Positions 1 to 9,663 of a DNA stretch of 64,000 nucleotides are shown in pieces. Position numbers and translations under genes: made by a program. The notes under the pieces were generated by a model. It saw only the letters and a list, made by a program, of their open reading frames with translations. It made no database searches and was not told the DNA's origin. The stretch comes from Pseudovibrio denitrificans JCM 12308 (GTDB lineage: Bacteria > Pseudomonadota > Alphaproteobacteria > Rhizobiales > Stappiaceae), in NCBI RefSeq assembly GCF_001310815.1, contig NZ_BAZK01000002.1, positions 296,443-360,442 of the forward strand, read 5' to 3'. The number at the start of each line of letters is the position of its first letter. Within the stretch, counting starts at the first letter, position 1.

Positions 1-279
1 AGCTTCTGCATTGCAAATGAAGGCGGTGAACTTTTCTTCGATGGCTTCCGCCCCATCCTTGGTGATGCTCCATGCAAAATTCAGGGATTTGCCGAGCCAT
101 TGTTCTGCGGTTTTTGCAGCAGACGTGTTGCTGTCGGTTTCAGCAAGTGTGTGGATTTCGCTTTGAAGGCTTTTGCTTGTGGGAACCGGCGGACCGTCGC
201 CGGGGACTTGGGCTGTTGTCACGCTGGCTGATTGAAAGAGGAAAATCGCAGTGGCGCTCAGGAGTGCTGGGGTTTTCAT
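1..279 (-). CDS. Secreted protein of unknown function (5' part only)
   Basis: The gene begins at an ATG at 279 preceded by AGGAGA and runs off the left edge, so only about 93 N-terminal residues are visible. They start with MKT and a hydrophobic stretch ending in a plausible signal-peptidase site (VTTA-Q near residue 23), so export to the periplasm is likely. The mature part is hydrophilic with one cysteine near the cut end. I do not recognise the family. It lies upstream of another small exported protein on the same strand, about 45 bp away, and the two may share a transcript. Confidence 0.6.
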   Translation of the reverse strand, partial: MKTPALLSATAIFLFQSASVTTAQVPGDGPPVPTSKSLQSEIHTLAETDSNTSAAKTAEQWLGKSLNFAWSITKDGAEAIEEKFTAFICNAEA

Positions 280-324
280 TGTATTCTCCTGTTTCAACTC
301 TGTTATCCGGCCATTCAAAGAAGA

Positions 325-606
325 TCAGTGTTTGTCGTCGTCTTCCTGATCTTGCTGGGTGGCCTCATTATCGGGCTTCTGTGTGGTGACAGGTGGCGCA
401 GGCATCATAGATTGATTGCTCATCGGATAATCAGGCATGCCGGACATCATTGAAGGATCTTCCTGAGCGCTGTTATCTTCTTCCTCAACACTTCCTGAGG
501 TTCCCAGAGATGGTTCATTGAACATCTGCGCAGGGGAAGGGAGGGACCATGCTGAGATGGATAGTCCCAGAACGATGATATGAGTTGGAAGCCAATACCT
601 GCTCAT
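325..606 (-). CDS. Small secreted acidic protein, unknown function
   Basis: The protein has 93 residues from the ATG at 606 (MSRYWLPTH). A longer in-frame reading back to 735 exists, but the short start puts a hydrophobic signal-like segment at the N-terminus, ending near SLPSPAQ, and a weak AAAGGC site lies upstream. The mature part is rich in Met, Pro, Glu and Asp, with an MSGMPDYPMSNQSMM tract and an acidic C-terminus (QQDQEDDDKH). Such Met-rich exported peptides sometimes bind copper, but nothing here proves that. It is probably cotranscribed with the downstream secreted gene at 1-279. Confidence 0.5.
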   Translation of the reverse strand: MSRYWLPTHIIVLGLSISAWSLPSPAQMFNEPSLGTSGSVEEEDNSAQEDPSMMSGMPDYPMSNQSMMPAPPVTTQKPDNEATQQDQEDDDKH

Positions 607-889
607 TTGGACGCCTTTGATGATCTTCGGGATGTGCACTCCACTACAGAAACTCATAATTTCGTTTGAAGATAATGGCTTAATGTAGAAAAGCGTCCAG
701 CAACCAGCAGTGGTTCCCGGTCCTTCGCTTAACAAAGCGCTACTTGCAGACGTGGGAATTCGTGAAATTTTCGCGGTGGCAATTACGTAAATACCCCTAG
801 TTAAAGCTGCTGGAGTGGGGTGTTGTTCACAGATTGCCGGCTAAAAACGTTTTTTCCGATGTTTTCCCAACTCAAATTTCAAAGGGGCG

Positions 890-918
890 TTGACAAGAGG
901 GCCTCAAATGAAGATAAC
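890..918 (+). promoter_or_regulatory. Probable promoter of tRNA-Tyr
   Basis: A perfect -35 hexamer TTGACA (890-895) is followed after exactly 17 bp by GATAAC (913-918). Transcription would start near 925, about 30 bp before the tRNA. The rest of 607-956 shows no gene. Confidence 0.6.
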
Positions 919-956
919 CCGTCCTCACACGGCGCGGCCAACTTGGCCAATGCGAC

Positions 957-1041
957 GGAGGAGTGCCCGAGTGGCTAAAGGGGGCGGACTGTAAATCCGC
1001 TGGCTATGCCTACGTTGGTTCGAATCCAACCTCCTCCACCA
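957..1041 (+). tRNA. tRNA-Tyr (anticodon GTA)
   Basis: The acceptor stem GGAGGAG (957-963) pairs with CTCCTCC (1031-1037). It is followed by discriminator A and an encoded CCA (1039-1041). The anticodon GTA is at 991-993, inside the stem GCGGA/TCCGC. The long variable arm marks a class II tRNA, as expected for bacterial tRNA-Tyr. The T-arm carries the usual GGTTCGAATCC. Confidence 0.97.
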
Positions 1042-1085
1042 CCTTTCTTTCTTTTCATGAAATCAAACAGTTACGGTGGAAGCGC

Positions 1086-1514
1086 ATGTCTTCTGAAGAA
1101 TTCGATCATCTCCCTAGTTTTGCATTTGGCGATAGCCCTGAGCTGGCTGACAGTTTGCTTGAGCTTGTTCTGAATGGAACAAAGACAGCGACCTGTGGTG
1201 ATCTGCATTCCTATGAGAAAGACGGAGAGCCCCTTCCGCAGCCGGGCGATCAGTACGTTATTCTGGATGGTAAAGGTCAGGCAGCCTGTGTCATCGAGAT
1301 GGTGACTGTTGATGTGCGTCAGTTTAACGAGATTGATGAAGTCTGGGCTGTGCTGGAAGGTGAAGGCGATCTGAGCCTTGAGTTCTGGCAGGAAGGTCAT
1401 CGCGAGTTCTTTGAACGCAACGGCGTGTATGCTCCTGATATGAAACTCGTTTGTGAGTACTTCCAGCTGGTGAAGATCTTCAAGCGCGATCAGGCGAAGC
1501 CTAAGCCGAATTAA
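1086..1514 (+). CDS. ASCH domain protein
   Basis: The protein has 142 residues from the ATG at 1086; the open frame extends back into the tRNA, so that upstream part is not coding. It has the ASCH fold signature: the G-T-K-T-A-T motif near residue 30, then a GDQYVILDG strand and a W-x-E-G-x-G-D segment followed by the W-x-x-G-H-R-E-F-F helix. ASCH proteins bind or cleave RNA; a Zymomonas homolog is a ribonuclease, and the related YqfB is an acetylcytidine amidohydrolase. Which applies here is not visible. The gene is 45 bp after tRNA-Tyr, so it may be read from the same promoter. It overlaps the convergent glycosyltransferase by 4 bp. Confidence 0.85.
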   Translation: MSSEEFDHLPSFAFGDSPELADSLLELVLNGTKTATCGDLHSYEKDGEPLPQPGDQYVILDGKGQAACVIEMVTVDVRQFNEIDEVWAVLEGEGDLSLEFWQEGHREFFERNGVYAPDMKLVCEYFQLVKIFKRDQAKPKPN

Positions 1515-2849
1515 GTTTCTTCCAGTTTTTGCTGCTTGCCTTCTGCGCCGGATGAGCGTTTGTCCGGTGGGGTGCTGTTGTTCTCAATAATCTTCCAGAT
1601 ATCCTGTTGTACATTCTGCCATTGGCGGAGTTCATCCCGTGCTGGCAGTTCGGCGCGTAGAGCCTCTTTCGATTGTATTGTTGACTGGATCAGAGTGGCC
1701 AGTTCTTCGGCGTTGTGCGGGTCAAAGTATTGGCAATGATCTCCGCCAACTTCCGGAATTGAGGTTGCGTTTGAGGCCAGTACGGGTGTGCCCATCCAGA
1801 GTGCTTCACCGACTGGCAGGCCATATCCTTCAAACAAGCTTGGGTAAACCAGTGCGATTGCTTCTTTATAAAGTGCTGTCAGCTCTGCGTTTGTGGGCGA
1901 TTGCACGATCGTCACGAACTTGCCGATGGGTGTATATTTCTGGTCTTTATTGAGGCTGGCAAATGCACCGTTGGGGATCGCTCCCGCACATATGAGCTGA
2001 GGTAACTGCGCGTTTTCGTCTTGCTCCACGATATGCAGGTATGCGTCGAAGACCAGCTTTGCGTTTTTTCGGTAGCGAATGTCTCCAAGTAGCAGGAAGA
2101 AACCGTTCTCGGGTCGTTGTCGCAGAGTAGATAGGCTCTGCCTCCTGAAACTCGTGGGCCAGATGCACAACACTGGTGCTTTGCGGGGAGGGAAGCTTTT
2201 GCTCTGCGAGGAACTTCAGGAGATCGGTACGCGTATATTCGGAGTTGGCGATTACGTGCGGCCTTGTGGTGACTGTTCGTCTCAGATGCTCCAGCCAGAG
2301 CTTTGCGCCGAGATCCTCCTCCGGATCGTTGAGCCGCAGCGGAGAGATGTCGTGGATCATGACATAGACGGGCACATAGGGTGCGCGGCTTTTCACATAT
2401 TCCGTCAGTCGCCGTGCTTCTTCCAGGTTTCCCAGTGACAGAAAGGGGGCGTCGATGTCTGTCAGCGGTTCCTGCAATGCTTCGCCATCATGAGCGCCGA
2501 TGGTTTTATTTGCACGTGCGCGCAGTGTGTGTCTGAGCTTGTGGAACAGGCCTTTGAGTTTGCGGTTTCTGTATTTTTCAGAGCGGAATGCTTTAACGGG
2601 AGCGCCCAGCAAATCAGGGAGACATGCGGGGTTCAGGTCATCTGATGCGAACAATGGATCGGCCTGCACGCTCACATATTCGTTTTTGCGGGCGTCATGA
2701 CAGATGAAGGTGACTTCGATGTCGTCTTTATAGAACCGCTTTGCTGTCTCGTAGAGCGTTCTGGTGACGCCGTTGGCCTGTAATGAGGTGGATCTGTTCT
2801 GCCTCAACGTGGTCAAGTCAAAGTAGAGCTTTGGCTTTGGCGTGGTCAT
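1511..2849 (-). pseudogene. Family 4 glycosyltransferase, frame broken once
   Basis: The two halves of one GT4-type (GT-B fold) glycosyltransferase lie in different frames. The N-terminal half starts at ATG 2849 (AGGAG seven bases upstream) and runs through HDISPLRL and an IANSEYTRTDLL segment. The C-terminal half contains LLLGDIRYRKN and the nucleotide-sugar motif SLFEGYGLPVGEAL, ending at 1511. The break is at the GGG of 2111-2113 (CCC on the coding strand). Removing one base joins SATTT directly to ENGFFLLLGD and gives a 445-aa protein, a normal length. Such enzymes transfer sugars in cell-surface polysaccharide synthesis; donor and acceptor are unknown. I read the break as a probable sequence error. 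Confidence 0.8.
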
Positions 2850-3148
2850 GCTCAGCTCCTGACAGCTGGTAGAGTGTGCGTCATGCATTCCTTGTGATGG
2901 AGTTTGCGAATCCTGTTCTGGCCTGCAGTATGAGGAGGTGGGGCGGGTAAGGCCAGCTAAACCCTTGCTAACCCGTAATAATTCAAGGTGTGTAACCTAT
3001 CGATTACGTGTCTGTGCCCGCGGAAAACAGAGTTGATCTGCCCCAGATTCATCTGGACGCGTCCTTTAGAATTGGTTATTCAGGCAACCCATGATTAACA
3101 CCAAACCGCTTACCTGCCTTGTTTGCAGGAGTGAGCTGGAGAATTGAT

Positions 3149-5095
3149 ATGCTTCAATTGACTTTCCCTGACAATTCCGTTCGCGAATATGACGCTGGTT
3201 CCACCGGCGCTGATGTTGCAGGGAGCATTTCCAAATCTCTCTTGAAAAAAGCTGTTGCCGTCGCAATTGATGGTGAACTGCGCGATCTTTCTGATCCTAT
3301 TGAAACGAATGCTGCGATTGAAATCGTAACCCGTGATGACCCACGTGCGCTGGAGCTGATCCGCCACGACGCGGCGCACGTGATGGCGGAAGCTGTGCAG
3401 GAACTGTGGCCTGAGACGCAGGTTACAATCGGTCCTGTAATCGAGAACGGCTTCTACTACGATTTCAAGCGCGATACGCCATTTACCACTGAAGACCTGC
3501 CGAAAATCGAAAAGAAGATGCAGCAGATCATTCAGCGAAATGCGAAGTTCACCAAAGAGATCTGGAGCCGCAACGAAGCAAAAGAATACTTTGCTGCCAA
3601 AGGGGAAGACTACAAGGTTGAGCTTGTTGATGCGATCCCTGAGGATGAAACCGTCAAGATCTATAAGCAGGGTGAATGGCTTGACCTTTGCCGTGGTCCG
3701 CACATGGCGTCCACTGGGCAGATCGGTCAGGCATTCAAGCTGATGAAGGTTGCCGGTGCCTACTGGCGCGGTGATGCAAACAACGAGATGCTGACCCGCA
3801 TCTACGGCACTGCATGGTCTAGCGATAAAGATCTGAAGGCTTACCTCCATATGCTTGAGGAAGCTGAGAAGCGCGACCACCGCAAGCTGGGCCGCGAGAT
3901 GGATCTCTATCACTTCCAGGAGGAAGGTCCGGGCGTTGTCTTCTGGCACCACAAAGGCTGGCAGCTGTTCCAGAACCTGACCAACTACATGCGTCGTCGT
4001 CTGGAAGATGACTACCAGGAAGTGAATGCGCCTCAGATTCTGGATAAGGCTCTTTGGGAAACTTCCGGTCACTGGGAGTGGTACCGCGAGAACATGTTCG
4101 CGACTGAGACTGAAGATCATCGCGTCTTCGCGATCAAGCCGATGAACTGTCCTGGTCACGTGCAGATCTTCAAGCACGGCCTGAAGTCCTATCGTGATCT
4201 GCCACTGCGTATGGCTGAGTTTGGTGCGGTTTCCCGCTATGAGCCTTCCGGTGCGCTGCATGGTCTGATGCGTGTTCGTGCGTTTACGCAGGATGATGCG
4301 CATGTGTTCTGTACTGAAGAGCAGATGGCTGCAGAGTGTCACAAGATCAACGACCTGATCATGTCCGTTTACAAGGACTTCGGGTTTGAAGAGATCGTTG
4401 TGAAGCTCTCCACACGTCCTGAAAAGCGTGTTGGTTCTGACGAAGTCTGGGATCACGCTGAAGCTGTGATGGGTGAAGTGCTGAAGGAGATCGAAGCGAA
4501 CTCCGGCGGTAAGATCAAGACCGGCATTCTGGAAGGTGAGGGCGCGTTCTACGGTCCTAAGTTCGAGTACACTCTGCGTGACGCGATTGGTCGTGAATGG
4601 CAGTGTGGCACCACTCAGGTGGACTTCAACCTGCCAGAGCGTTTCGGTGCGTTCTACGTGGACAGCGATGGTGAGAAGAAGCAGCCGGTGATGATCCACC
4701 GTGCGATCTGTGGTTCTCTGGAACGCTTCCTTGGCATCCTTATCGAGAATTTTGCAGGTCACTTCCCACTGTGGCTGGCTCCTCAGCACTTTGTTGTTGC
4801 GGCGATTACTTCTGACGCTGATGACTACGCGAAGGAAGTGCATGCTGCGCTGAAAAAGGCTGGTTTGCGTGGTGAGCTGGATCTTCGTAATGAGAAGATC
4901 AACTACAAGGTTCGCGAGCACTCACATGCCAAGATCCCAGTGATCATTGCTGTTGGTAAGCGTGAAGCGGAAGAGAAGACTGTGAGCATCCGTCGTCTCG
5001 GTTCCCGTAATCAGACTGCTATGACTCTGGACGAGGCTGTTGCAAGCCTGCGTGACGAGGCTACAGCACCTGACCTTAAAGAACAGGCTTCGTGA
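3149..5095 (+). CDS. thrS: Threonyl-tRNA synthetase
   Basis: The protein has 648 residues, typical of full-length ThrRS, from the ATG at 3149 with GGAG eight bases upstream; an earlier in-frame ATG at 3119 has no such site. It charges tRNA-Thr in the cytoplasm. Domains in order are an N-terminal TGS domain (residues 1-60), an editing domain with the [12 protein letters not shown] motif, the class II core with zinc ligand motif MNCPGHV, motif 2 around [11 protein letters not shown] and motif 3 [13 protein letters not shown], and the C-terminal anticodon-binding domain. No T-box-like leader is evident in the 300 bp upstream, which otherwise hold no gene. A strong terminator follows. Confidence 0.98.
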   Translation: MLQLTFPDNSVREYDAGSTGADVAGSISKSLLKKAVAVAIDGELRDLSDPIETNAAIEIVTRDDPRALELIRHDAAHVMAEAVQELWPETQVTIGPVIENGFYYDFKRDTPFTTEDLPKIEKKMQQIIQRNAKFTKEIWSRNEAKEYFAAKGEDYKVELVDAIPEDETVKIYKQGEWLDLCRGPHMASTGQIGQAFKLMKVAGAYWRGDANNEMLTRIYGTAWSSDKDLKAYLHMLEEAEKRDHRKLGREMDLYHFQEEGPGVVFWHHKGWQLFQNLTNYMRRRLEDDYQEVNAPQILDKALWETSGHWEWYRENMFATETEDHRVFAIKPMNCPGHVQIFKHGLKSYRDLPLRMAEFGAVSRYEPSGALHGLMRVRAFTQDDAHVFCTEEQMAAECHKINDLIMSVYKDFGFEEIVVKLSTRPEKRVGSDEVWDHAEAVMGEVLKEIEANSGGKIKTGILEGEGAFYGPKFEYTLRDAIGREWQCGTTQVDFNLPERFGAFYVDSDGEKKQPVMIHRAICGSLERFLGILIENFAGHFPLWLAPQHFVVAAITSDADDYAKEVHAALKKAGLRGELDLRNEKINYKVREHSHAKIPVIIAVGKREAEEKTVSIRRLGSRNQTAMTLDEAVASLRDEATAPDLKEQAS

Positions 5096-5118
5096 TCTTT
5101 AAAGGGACACTGATTTGA

Positions 5119-5160
5119 AAGGCTGGCAGCGTGTTTGCGTTGCCAGCCTTTTTCTTTTTT
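5119..5160 (+). terminator. Intrinsic terminator after thrS
   Basis: AAGGCTGGCA (5119-5128) and TGCCAGCCTT (5141-5150) form a perfect 10-bp stem, followed by a T-rich run to 5160. Confidence 0.9.
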
Positions 5161-5238
5161 GGCCTCACTGTCGCCTAATGTTCACGTAAGTTTGCGAAAG
5201 CTTACGAAGCCAGCTCACAGAAAAGCTGGGCGAGTGAA

Positions 5239-6102
5239 GTGAGGTTAGCGGTGAACCACGCGGATTTAAGCTATGCCAATGATGGTCATCCACTTTTGAA
5301 GCGATGGCTTATTCGAAGCATTGAAGGGCTCTCTGGTCGCAGGAGACTGCTGGATCTTTATGAGGTCTGGCGCAGTGGCTATTCTGTCTCGGGTCAGGCC
5401 CTCTGGCGGGACCTGCTGGATCTGATTGACCTTCGTGTTGAATGCACCGGTCATTGCTGGCCGCCTTCTGATTTGGATGGTAAGCCGCTGGTGTTGATTG
5501 CGAACCATCCTTATGGCATTGCTGACGGTATTGCGATCCTCTCACTTGCCGAGCAACTGAACCGTCCTTACCGCGTGCTCATCAATAACGAGCTGCTCAA
5601 GGTGCCAGAGGTACGGCCCTTTGCACTGCCGGTTGATTTTGAAGAAACTGAAGACGCTTTACGGACCAATCTGAAGACACGGCAAGAGGCGTTGAGGCTG
5701 CTACAGGAAGGGGTGACGATTGTTATCTTTCCCGGTGGCGGTGTGGCGACTGCTGCTAGGCCATTCGGACGTGCAGAAGAGCTGCCTTGGAAGACGTTCA
5801 GTGCAAAGCTTATCAGGAGTGCCCGGGCGACGGTGTTGCCGGTTTACTTTGAGGGACAGAACTCGCCGTTGTTCCATCTGGTCAGCCGCTTTTCACTGAG
5901 CTTGCGCTTGTCCCTGTTGATCCGTGAGTTCAAGAGCATTTTGGGGCAGACAATCTTAGCGCGGATTGGAGATCCGATCCCCTATGAGGCTTTGGAGACA
6001 TGTGAGAGCCAGCGGGAAATGATGGAGCAGTTGCAGGCGGCTGTTCTGGATTTGCGCCAAGAGGCTGATACTTCAATGCCCGAGACGTTTTATCTGCCTT
6101 AG
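5239..6102 (+). CDS. Lysophospholipid acyltransferase family protein
   Basis: The protein has 287 residues from GTG 5239; a second GTG at 5251 with GAGG six bases upstream is an equally good start. It resembles the hemolysin-like branch of PlsC-type acyltransferases, which move fatty acyl groups onto lysophospholipids or ornithine lipids at the inner membrane. The catalytic motif reads NHPYGIADG; its His and Asp are separated by five residues, as in that branch. The substrate-binding block IIFPGGG-like (VIFPGGGVATAA) follows near residue 165, then PVYFEGQNSPLFH. Neighbours give no pathway clue. The acceptor lipid cannot be told from the sequence. Confidence 0.8.
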   Translation: MRLAVNHADLSYANDGHPLLKRWLIRSIEGLSGRRRLLDLYEVWRSGYSVSGQALWRDLLDLIDLRVECTGHCWPPSDLDGKPLVLIANHPYGIADGIAILSLAEQLNRPYRVLINNELLKVPEVRPFALPVDFEETEDALRTNLKTRQEALRLLQEGVTIVIFPGGGVATAARPFGRAEELPWKTFSAKLIRSARATVLPVYFEGQNSPLFHLVSRFSLSLRLSLLIREFKSILGQTILARIGDPIPYEALETCESQREMMEQLQAAVLDLRQEADTSMPETFYLP

Positions 6103-6122
6103 TCAGTAAGCAGGCCAATAAA

Positions 6123-6146
6123 AAAGGCGCCGTTTCAGGCGCCTTG
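6123..6146. terminator. Bidirectional hairpin between convergent genes
   Basis: AAGGCGCC and GGCGCCTT form an 8-bp stem around a short loop, preceded by an A-run, which suits termination of the leftward gene as well as the rightward one. Confidence 0.7.
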
Positions 6147-6168
6147 GTCATCGTTGCTGTGGTCTGTC

Positions 6169-7254
6169 TTACATCGGGTTCTCTGCAAGTACTTCCACTT
6201 CCACGTTGTTCACGCTTGGATTCACGGTGAACTCATCGCGGTACATCTCGCCGTTGTTGCGTGCCATGACGGTGTAGGTGCCAGCTGCGAGTGTCAGGTC
6301 GAGGAATGCGCCGTTGCCGCTTGCAACGGTGTCGCCACCTGGTGACAGGATGGTCCAGGAGGTGTTGGCCAGAGACGTCTTGTTCTTGGCGCTCACCAGC
6401 TTCAACGTGATGTTGCCTGCCTGATGGTAGAGAGTGGCTTCTGTCAGCTTGCCAGCCTGTACGTGAATGTCAGCCCGCACAACAGCATTGATGTCGCCGT
6501 AGCGGCTTTCAACGTGGTAGGTGCCTGCGCTCACGGGGACTAGCTCGCCCGGCTTGATGCCTGATGCGATGAGACCACGGTCGCCTGTTGCGTCATAGGT
6601 CATGTCATAGATATTGAAGCGCACATCTTCACGCGGCATCTTCTGATCGTTGCCAAGGGCTGCATCCAAGCGAATACCACCTGCGTTCAGAATGATGGTG
6701 CCGGTCTTCACGCCGCTCTTGAGTTCATAGCGTGTTGTCGCTGTGACTTTGCCAAAAGAGGTGTGAACCAGATAGGTGCCTGGATCGAGACGGAACTCAG
6801 CATCCTGATCCTGTGAGGATGCGACCATGTTCAGGGAGCCGTCGGCATTTTCTTTTGAAGAGTATACGCGCCACTTCAAACCACGAGTGAGGTTTGGTGT
6901 TCCCTCAGCCAGCTTGGCGACCAGATAGAGTACAGGCTGCGCACCAATTGGTGCTTGTTCAGCGCTGACTGCTGGTGGTGCATATGGCAGGAAGCTCGTG
7001 CCCAGTGTTGGCGCAAGAGACTGGCCCTGATATCCGCTGAGTGGATCATAGCTGATTGGAGGTGCAATGGTCTTTTCTGGCTTGGCAGCCAGGTCCAGCA
7101 CTTCCTTAGAGAACGGCAAAGCGGGTTTGGAAACAGGAATAGGTCCTGCAGCCTGAGCGGCGTTTCCAAGCAATGCCAACCCAGCACAAAATGCTGTGGC
7201 GGCGGCTGCGCGTTGTAGCGCTTTGTTGAACGTCGATATCCGCTCTAACTTCAC
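6169..7254 (-). CDS. Exported protein with three beta-sandwich-like repeats
   Basis: The protein has 361 residues with an N-terminal hydrophobic signal region ending near NAAQAA. After a proline-rich linker come three repeats of about 75-85 residues. Each has a W/F-x-V/I strand (GLKWRVYSS, VRFNIYDM, TSWTILSPG) followed by a G-T-Y turn (DPGTYLVHT, SAGTYHVES, AAGTYTVMA). This looks like tandem carboxypeptidase-regulatory or SpaA-like beta domains, so the protein is probably a periplasmic or surface structural or binding protein. Similar exported proteins without assigned function are common in Rhizobiales. It is a single gene, convergent with the acyltransferase. Confidence 0.7.
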   Translation of the reverse strand: MKLERISTFNKALQRAAAATAFCAGLALLGNAAQAAGPIPVSKPALPFSKEVLDLAAKPEKTIAPPISYDPLSGYQGQSLAPTLGTSFLPYAPPAVSAEQAPIGAQPVLYLVAKLAEGTPNLTRGLKWRVYSSKENADGSLNMVASSQDQDAEFRLDPGTYLVHTSFGKVTATTRYELKSGVKTGTIILNAGGIRLDAALGNDQKMPREDVRFNIYDMTYDATGDRGLIASGIKPGELVPVSAGTYHVESRYGDINAVVRADIHVQAGKLTEATLYHQAGNITLKLVSAKNKTSLANTSWTILSPGGDTVASGNGAFLDLTLAAGTYTVMARNNGEMYRDEFTVNPSVNNVEVEVLAENPM

Positions 7255-7513
7255 GTGTGCTCTCGCTACTACTTCAGAAAGTGTTACCCATGTGCGACAG
7301 TAAATACAAAACCGTCACCAGCCCGAGTGAAATCAGATTACAGTGACAAACTGTGTTTTGGAAGTGTTTTATAAATTTTTACTCAGTGGGTTGGGGATTG
7401 GTAGGCAATGTGGCAAGAATGGGGCAAGACCATCCTTTAATTGACACAGTTGATATTCTGTATAGGACTATTGCGTAGCTTTAATCCTTGAAATCCTGAA
7501 AAGAATCGAGACC

Positions 7514-8119
7514 GTGGAAATCAAAGACCTTCCAGAACTGAAGAGTTTTCTGAAAACTCGTCGCTCTCATCTCGCTGCAACACTCGTACATCCTGGCCCT
7601 GATCAAGCACAAATTTCCGAGCTGCTTGAGATGGCATGTCGTGTGCCGGATCATGGGAAAATTTCTCCTTGGCGGTTTGTTATCTATGACAATTCACAGG
7701 CGGACTCCATCGGTGAGAAGCTTGCTGAAATTGCTGAGAAGCGTCAGGGGCCGCTTGGAGAGAACACAAAGGCGATGGAGCTCGAGCGTTTCAAGCGTGC
7801 GCCTTTGGTCATTGGCGTTCTTTCTTCCCCAAACCGTGAGCATAAAGTGCCGGCCTGGGAGCAGGAGCTGGCCGTGGGTGCCGTTTGTGTGTCTCTGCTT
7901 AATGCTTGTTTCTCAATGGGATTTGCTGGTCAGTGGCTGACAGAGTGGTATGCTTTTGATGATGAAGCTGCTGCACATCTGGGTGCTCGTGAGGGTGAGC
8001 GATTTGCAGGCTTCATTCATATTGGAAGCCCGAGTGTCGTTCCAAATGAACGTCCACGGCCTGATGTAGCCCAATTGACCGAATATTTTCAGAGCGCTCC
8101 ATCCGGTGTTGATGCGTAG
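7514..8119 (+). CDS. Nitroreductase family protein
   Basis: The protein has 201 residues from GTG 7514. It matches small FMN-dependent nitroreductases of the YdjA type: an N-terminal helix with the FMN-phosphate R-R-S-H motif (KTRRSHLA), the CRVPDHGKISPWRFV segment that packs on the flavin, and the C-terminal IHIGSP strand. These enzymes reduce nitro or quinone compounds with NAD(P)H; the natural substrate is usually unknown. The next gene, a flavin reductase-like protein, starts 16 bp downstream, so the two probably form an operon with a shared redox task. Confidence 0.88.
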   Translation: MEIKDLPELKSFLKTRRSHLAATLVHPGPDQAQISELLEMACRVPDHGKISPWRFVIYDNSQADSIGEKLAEIAEKRQGPLGENTKAMELERFKRAPLVIGVLSSPNREHKVPAWEQELAVGAVCVSLLNACFSMGFAGQWLTEWYAFDDEAAAHLGAREGERFAGFIHIGSPSVVPNERPRPDVAQLTEYFQSAPSGVDA

Positions 8120-8135
8120 GAACTGAGATAAGTCT

Positions 8136-8747
8136 ATGTTTTATGAAGCAAATAAGCCGCATGGGTTGCCGCACAATCCATTCAAGGCCATCGTCGCGCC
8201 GCGTCCGATTGGTTGGGTTTCAACTGTCTCCAAAGATGGTGTGAAAAATCTGGCACCTTACAGCTTCTTCAATGCTGTCTGTGACACACCTCCAATGGTG
8301 GTCATTGGCTCCAGCGGCTACAAGGATTCTATTCGCAACATTGAAGAGACGGGTGAGTTTGTTTGTAACCAGGCAACGCTGGATCTGGCAGATGCGATGA
8401 ACCAGTCCTCTGCGATGGTGGGTTCTGACGTTGATGAGTTCGAGCTTTCCGGCCTGACTGCAGAGGCGTCAAAACTGGTTGCAGCTCCGCGTGTTTTGGA
8501 AGCTAAAACCGCGTTGGAATGTAAGCTGGTCAACGTGCAGCGCCTGATCGATATTGACGGAAATGAGACCAACAGCTGGCTTATACTGGGTCAGGTTGTT
8601 GGTGTGCATATCGACGAGAGTGTGCTGGAAAACGGCATGCTCAATGTGGCGAAAATGAAGCCACTGGCGCGGTTGGGTTACATGGATTATTCGGTGGTTG
8701 ATTCCGTGTTCCAGATGGATCGACCGGCACTTCCGGAAAAAGTCTGA
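8136..8747 (+). CDS. Flavin reductase-like (split-barrel FMN-binding) protein
   Basis: The protein has 203 residues from ATG 8136. The N-terminal APRPIGWVSTVSKDG motif and the NLAPYSFFNAV segment are hallmarks of the flavin reductase / DIM6-NTAB split barrel that binds FMN. The middle G-x-F-V-C-N (GEFVCNQAT) and the C-terminal ARLGYMDYS stretch also fit. It could reduce flavin for a partner enzyme or act as an oxidoreductase itself. Placement 16 bp after a nitroreductase and directly before a strong terminator supports a two-gene unit. Confidence 0.88.
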   Translation: MFYEANKPHGLPHNPFKAIVAPRPIGWVSTVSKDGVKNLAPYSFFNAVCDTPPMVVIGSSGYKDSIRNIEETGEFVCNQATLDLADAMNQSSAMVGSDVDEFELSGLTAEASKLVAAPRVLEAKTALECKLVNVQRLIDIDGNETNSWLILGQVVGVHIDESVLENGMLNVAKMKPLARLGYMDYSVVDSVFQMDRPALPEKV

Positions 8748-8751
8748 GAAT

Positions 8752-8776
8752 AGGGCGCTTCGGCGCCCTTTTTTAT
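8752..8776 (+). terminator. Intrinsic terminator after flavin reductase gene
   Basis: AGGGCGC (8752-8758), a TTCG tetraloop and GCGCCCT (8763-8769) are followed by six T, a textbook terminator. Confidence 0.92.
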
Positions 8777-9479
8777 TGGGCTACGAAAACTTGTTGTATC
8801 AGGCTTGCTTCTTCCGGCGAGTTAGCTGTTTTTCCAGCAAAGCCCTGCGAGGCGACCAGATCAATCAACTCCAGCATTTTGGCTCTTGGCAGATGAGATG
8901 GCACTGCGGTGTCCAATGGGAGCAGGTGGGCTGCTCTTGCAGTGAAAAGGCATTGCGTGCGAGCGTGCTCGAACGGTGGGAGGAGCTGGCCTTGCTCATC
9001 CCGTGAGTGCTTTGCTGCCAGAGCGATCTTCAATACTTCTTCATTCCAGCAAAGTGCAGAGAGGCGTGGCTTATGCCATTCAGGTTTGCAAGGGCCGTGA
9101 ATGCGGACGGGAATCTGCCAAGCTCTGGAATGATTTTGAGCGAACCATCCTGAAGCCCGTGTTCCGCTTCATAAACCGACAGGATTGCGTGCAGGCGCTC
9201 AATATCTGCTGCTGATTTGACAAATGTCGGGATCACCCCATTCTGCTTTACATCGATGTATGGTTTGAGTGTCGACAGGATGGTGTTTTCTGACGGATCG
9301 TTGAGCACGAAGTAGAGATGGTTCTGTTTGCTGAGCTGCGCCAATGCGTCAGGAGAGCCATAAGGGTCGACTTCTCTGGCTGGCTTTTCCGGCAGTATGG
9401 CATAAGCCAGCTCAGCATGTGCTGTGAAGTCTTTGCTTTGAGCGATTGCCGATGCCGTGGTTTTGAGCAGACAGTTCAT
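8773..9479 (-). pseudogene. CitE/HpcH-type aldolase/lyase-like protein, frame broken once
   Basis: Two overlapping frames make one 235-aa protein. The first starts at ATG 9479 (GGAG seven bases upstream) and includes the barrel strands VIPTFVKSAADIERLHAI and SLKIIPELGRF. The second begins within NEEVLKIALAAKH and ends in QGFAGKTANSPEEASLIQQVF, the usual C-terminus of CitE-like proteins. Adding one base at the TT of 9044-9045 gives HFAGNEEVLKIALAAKH. Citrate lyase beta-type enzymes cleave acyl-CoA adducts; several family metal and CoA ligands are not obvious here, so activity is uncertain. The break is probably a sequence error. Confidence 0.72.
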
Positions 9480-9663
9480 TGGCTTTCTCCGAATCCAATC
9501 AGAAATTGAATTGTAAAGCATAAATGGCAGCGATCAGGATATGCGACAACTCTATTTTAGCTCAAATAACTCAGTGATTTCAGTAAGGCATATTTAAAAG
9601 TTAACTATTTGTTAACTAATATTAAGGGATATTAACTAATGGTATTATAGGGGGTAGATTCTA

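Noticed and set aside
3110-4921. A 603-codon open frame antisense to thrS
   Set aside because: It lies fully over the well-supported threonyl-tRNA synthetase, has no ribosome site and no recognisable motif; it is a shadow of thrS codon use.
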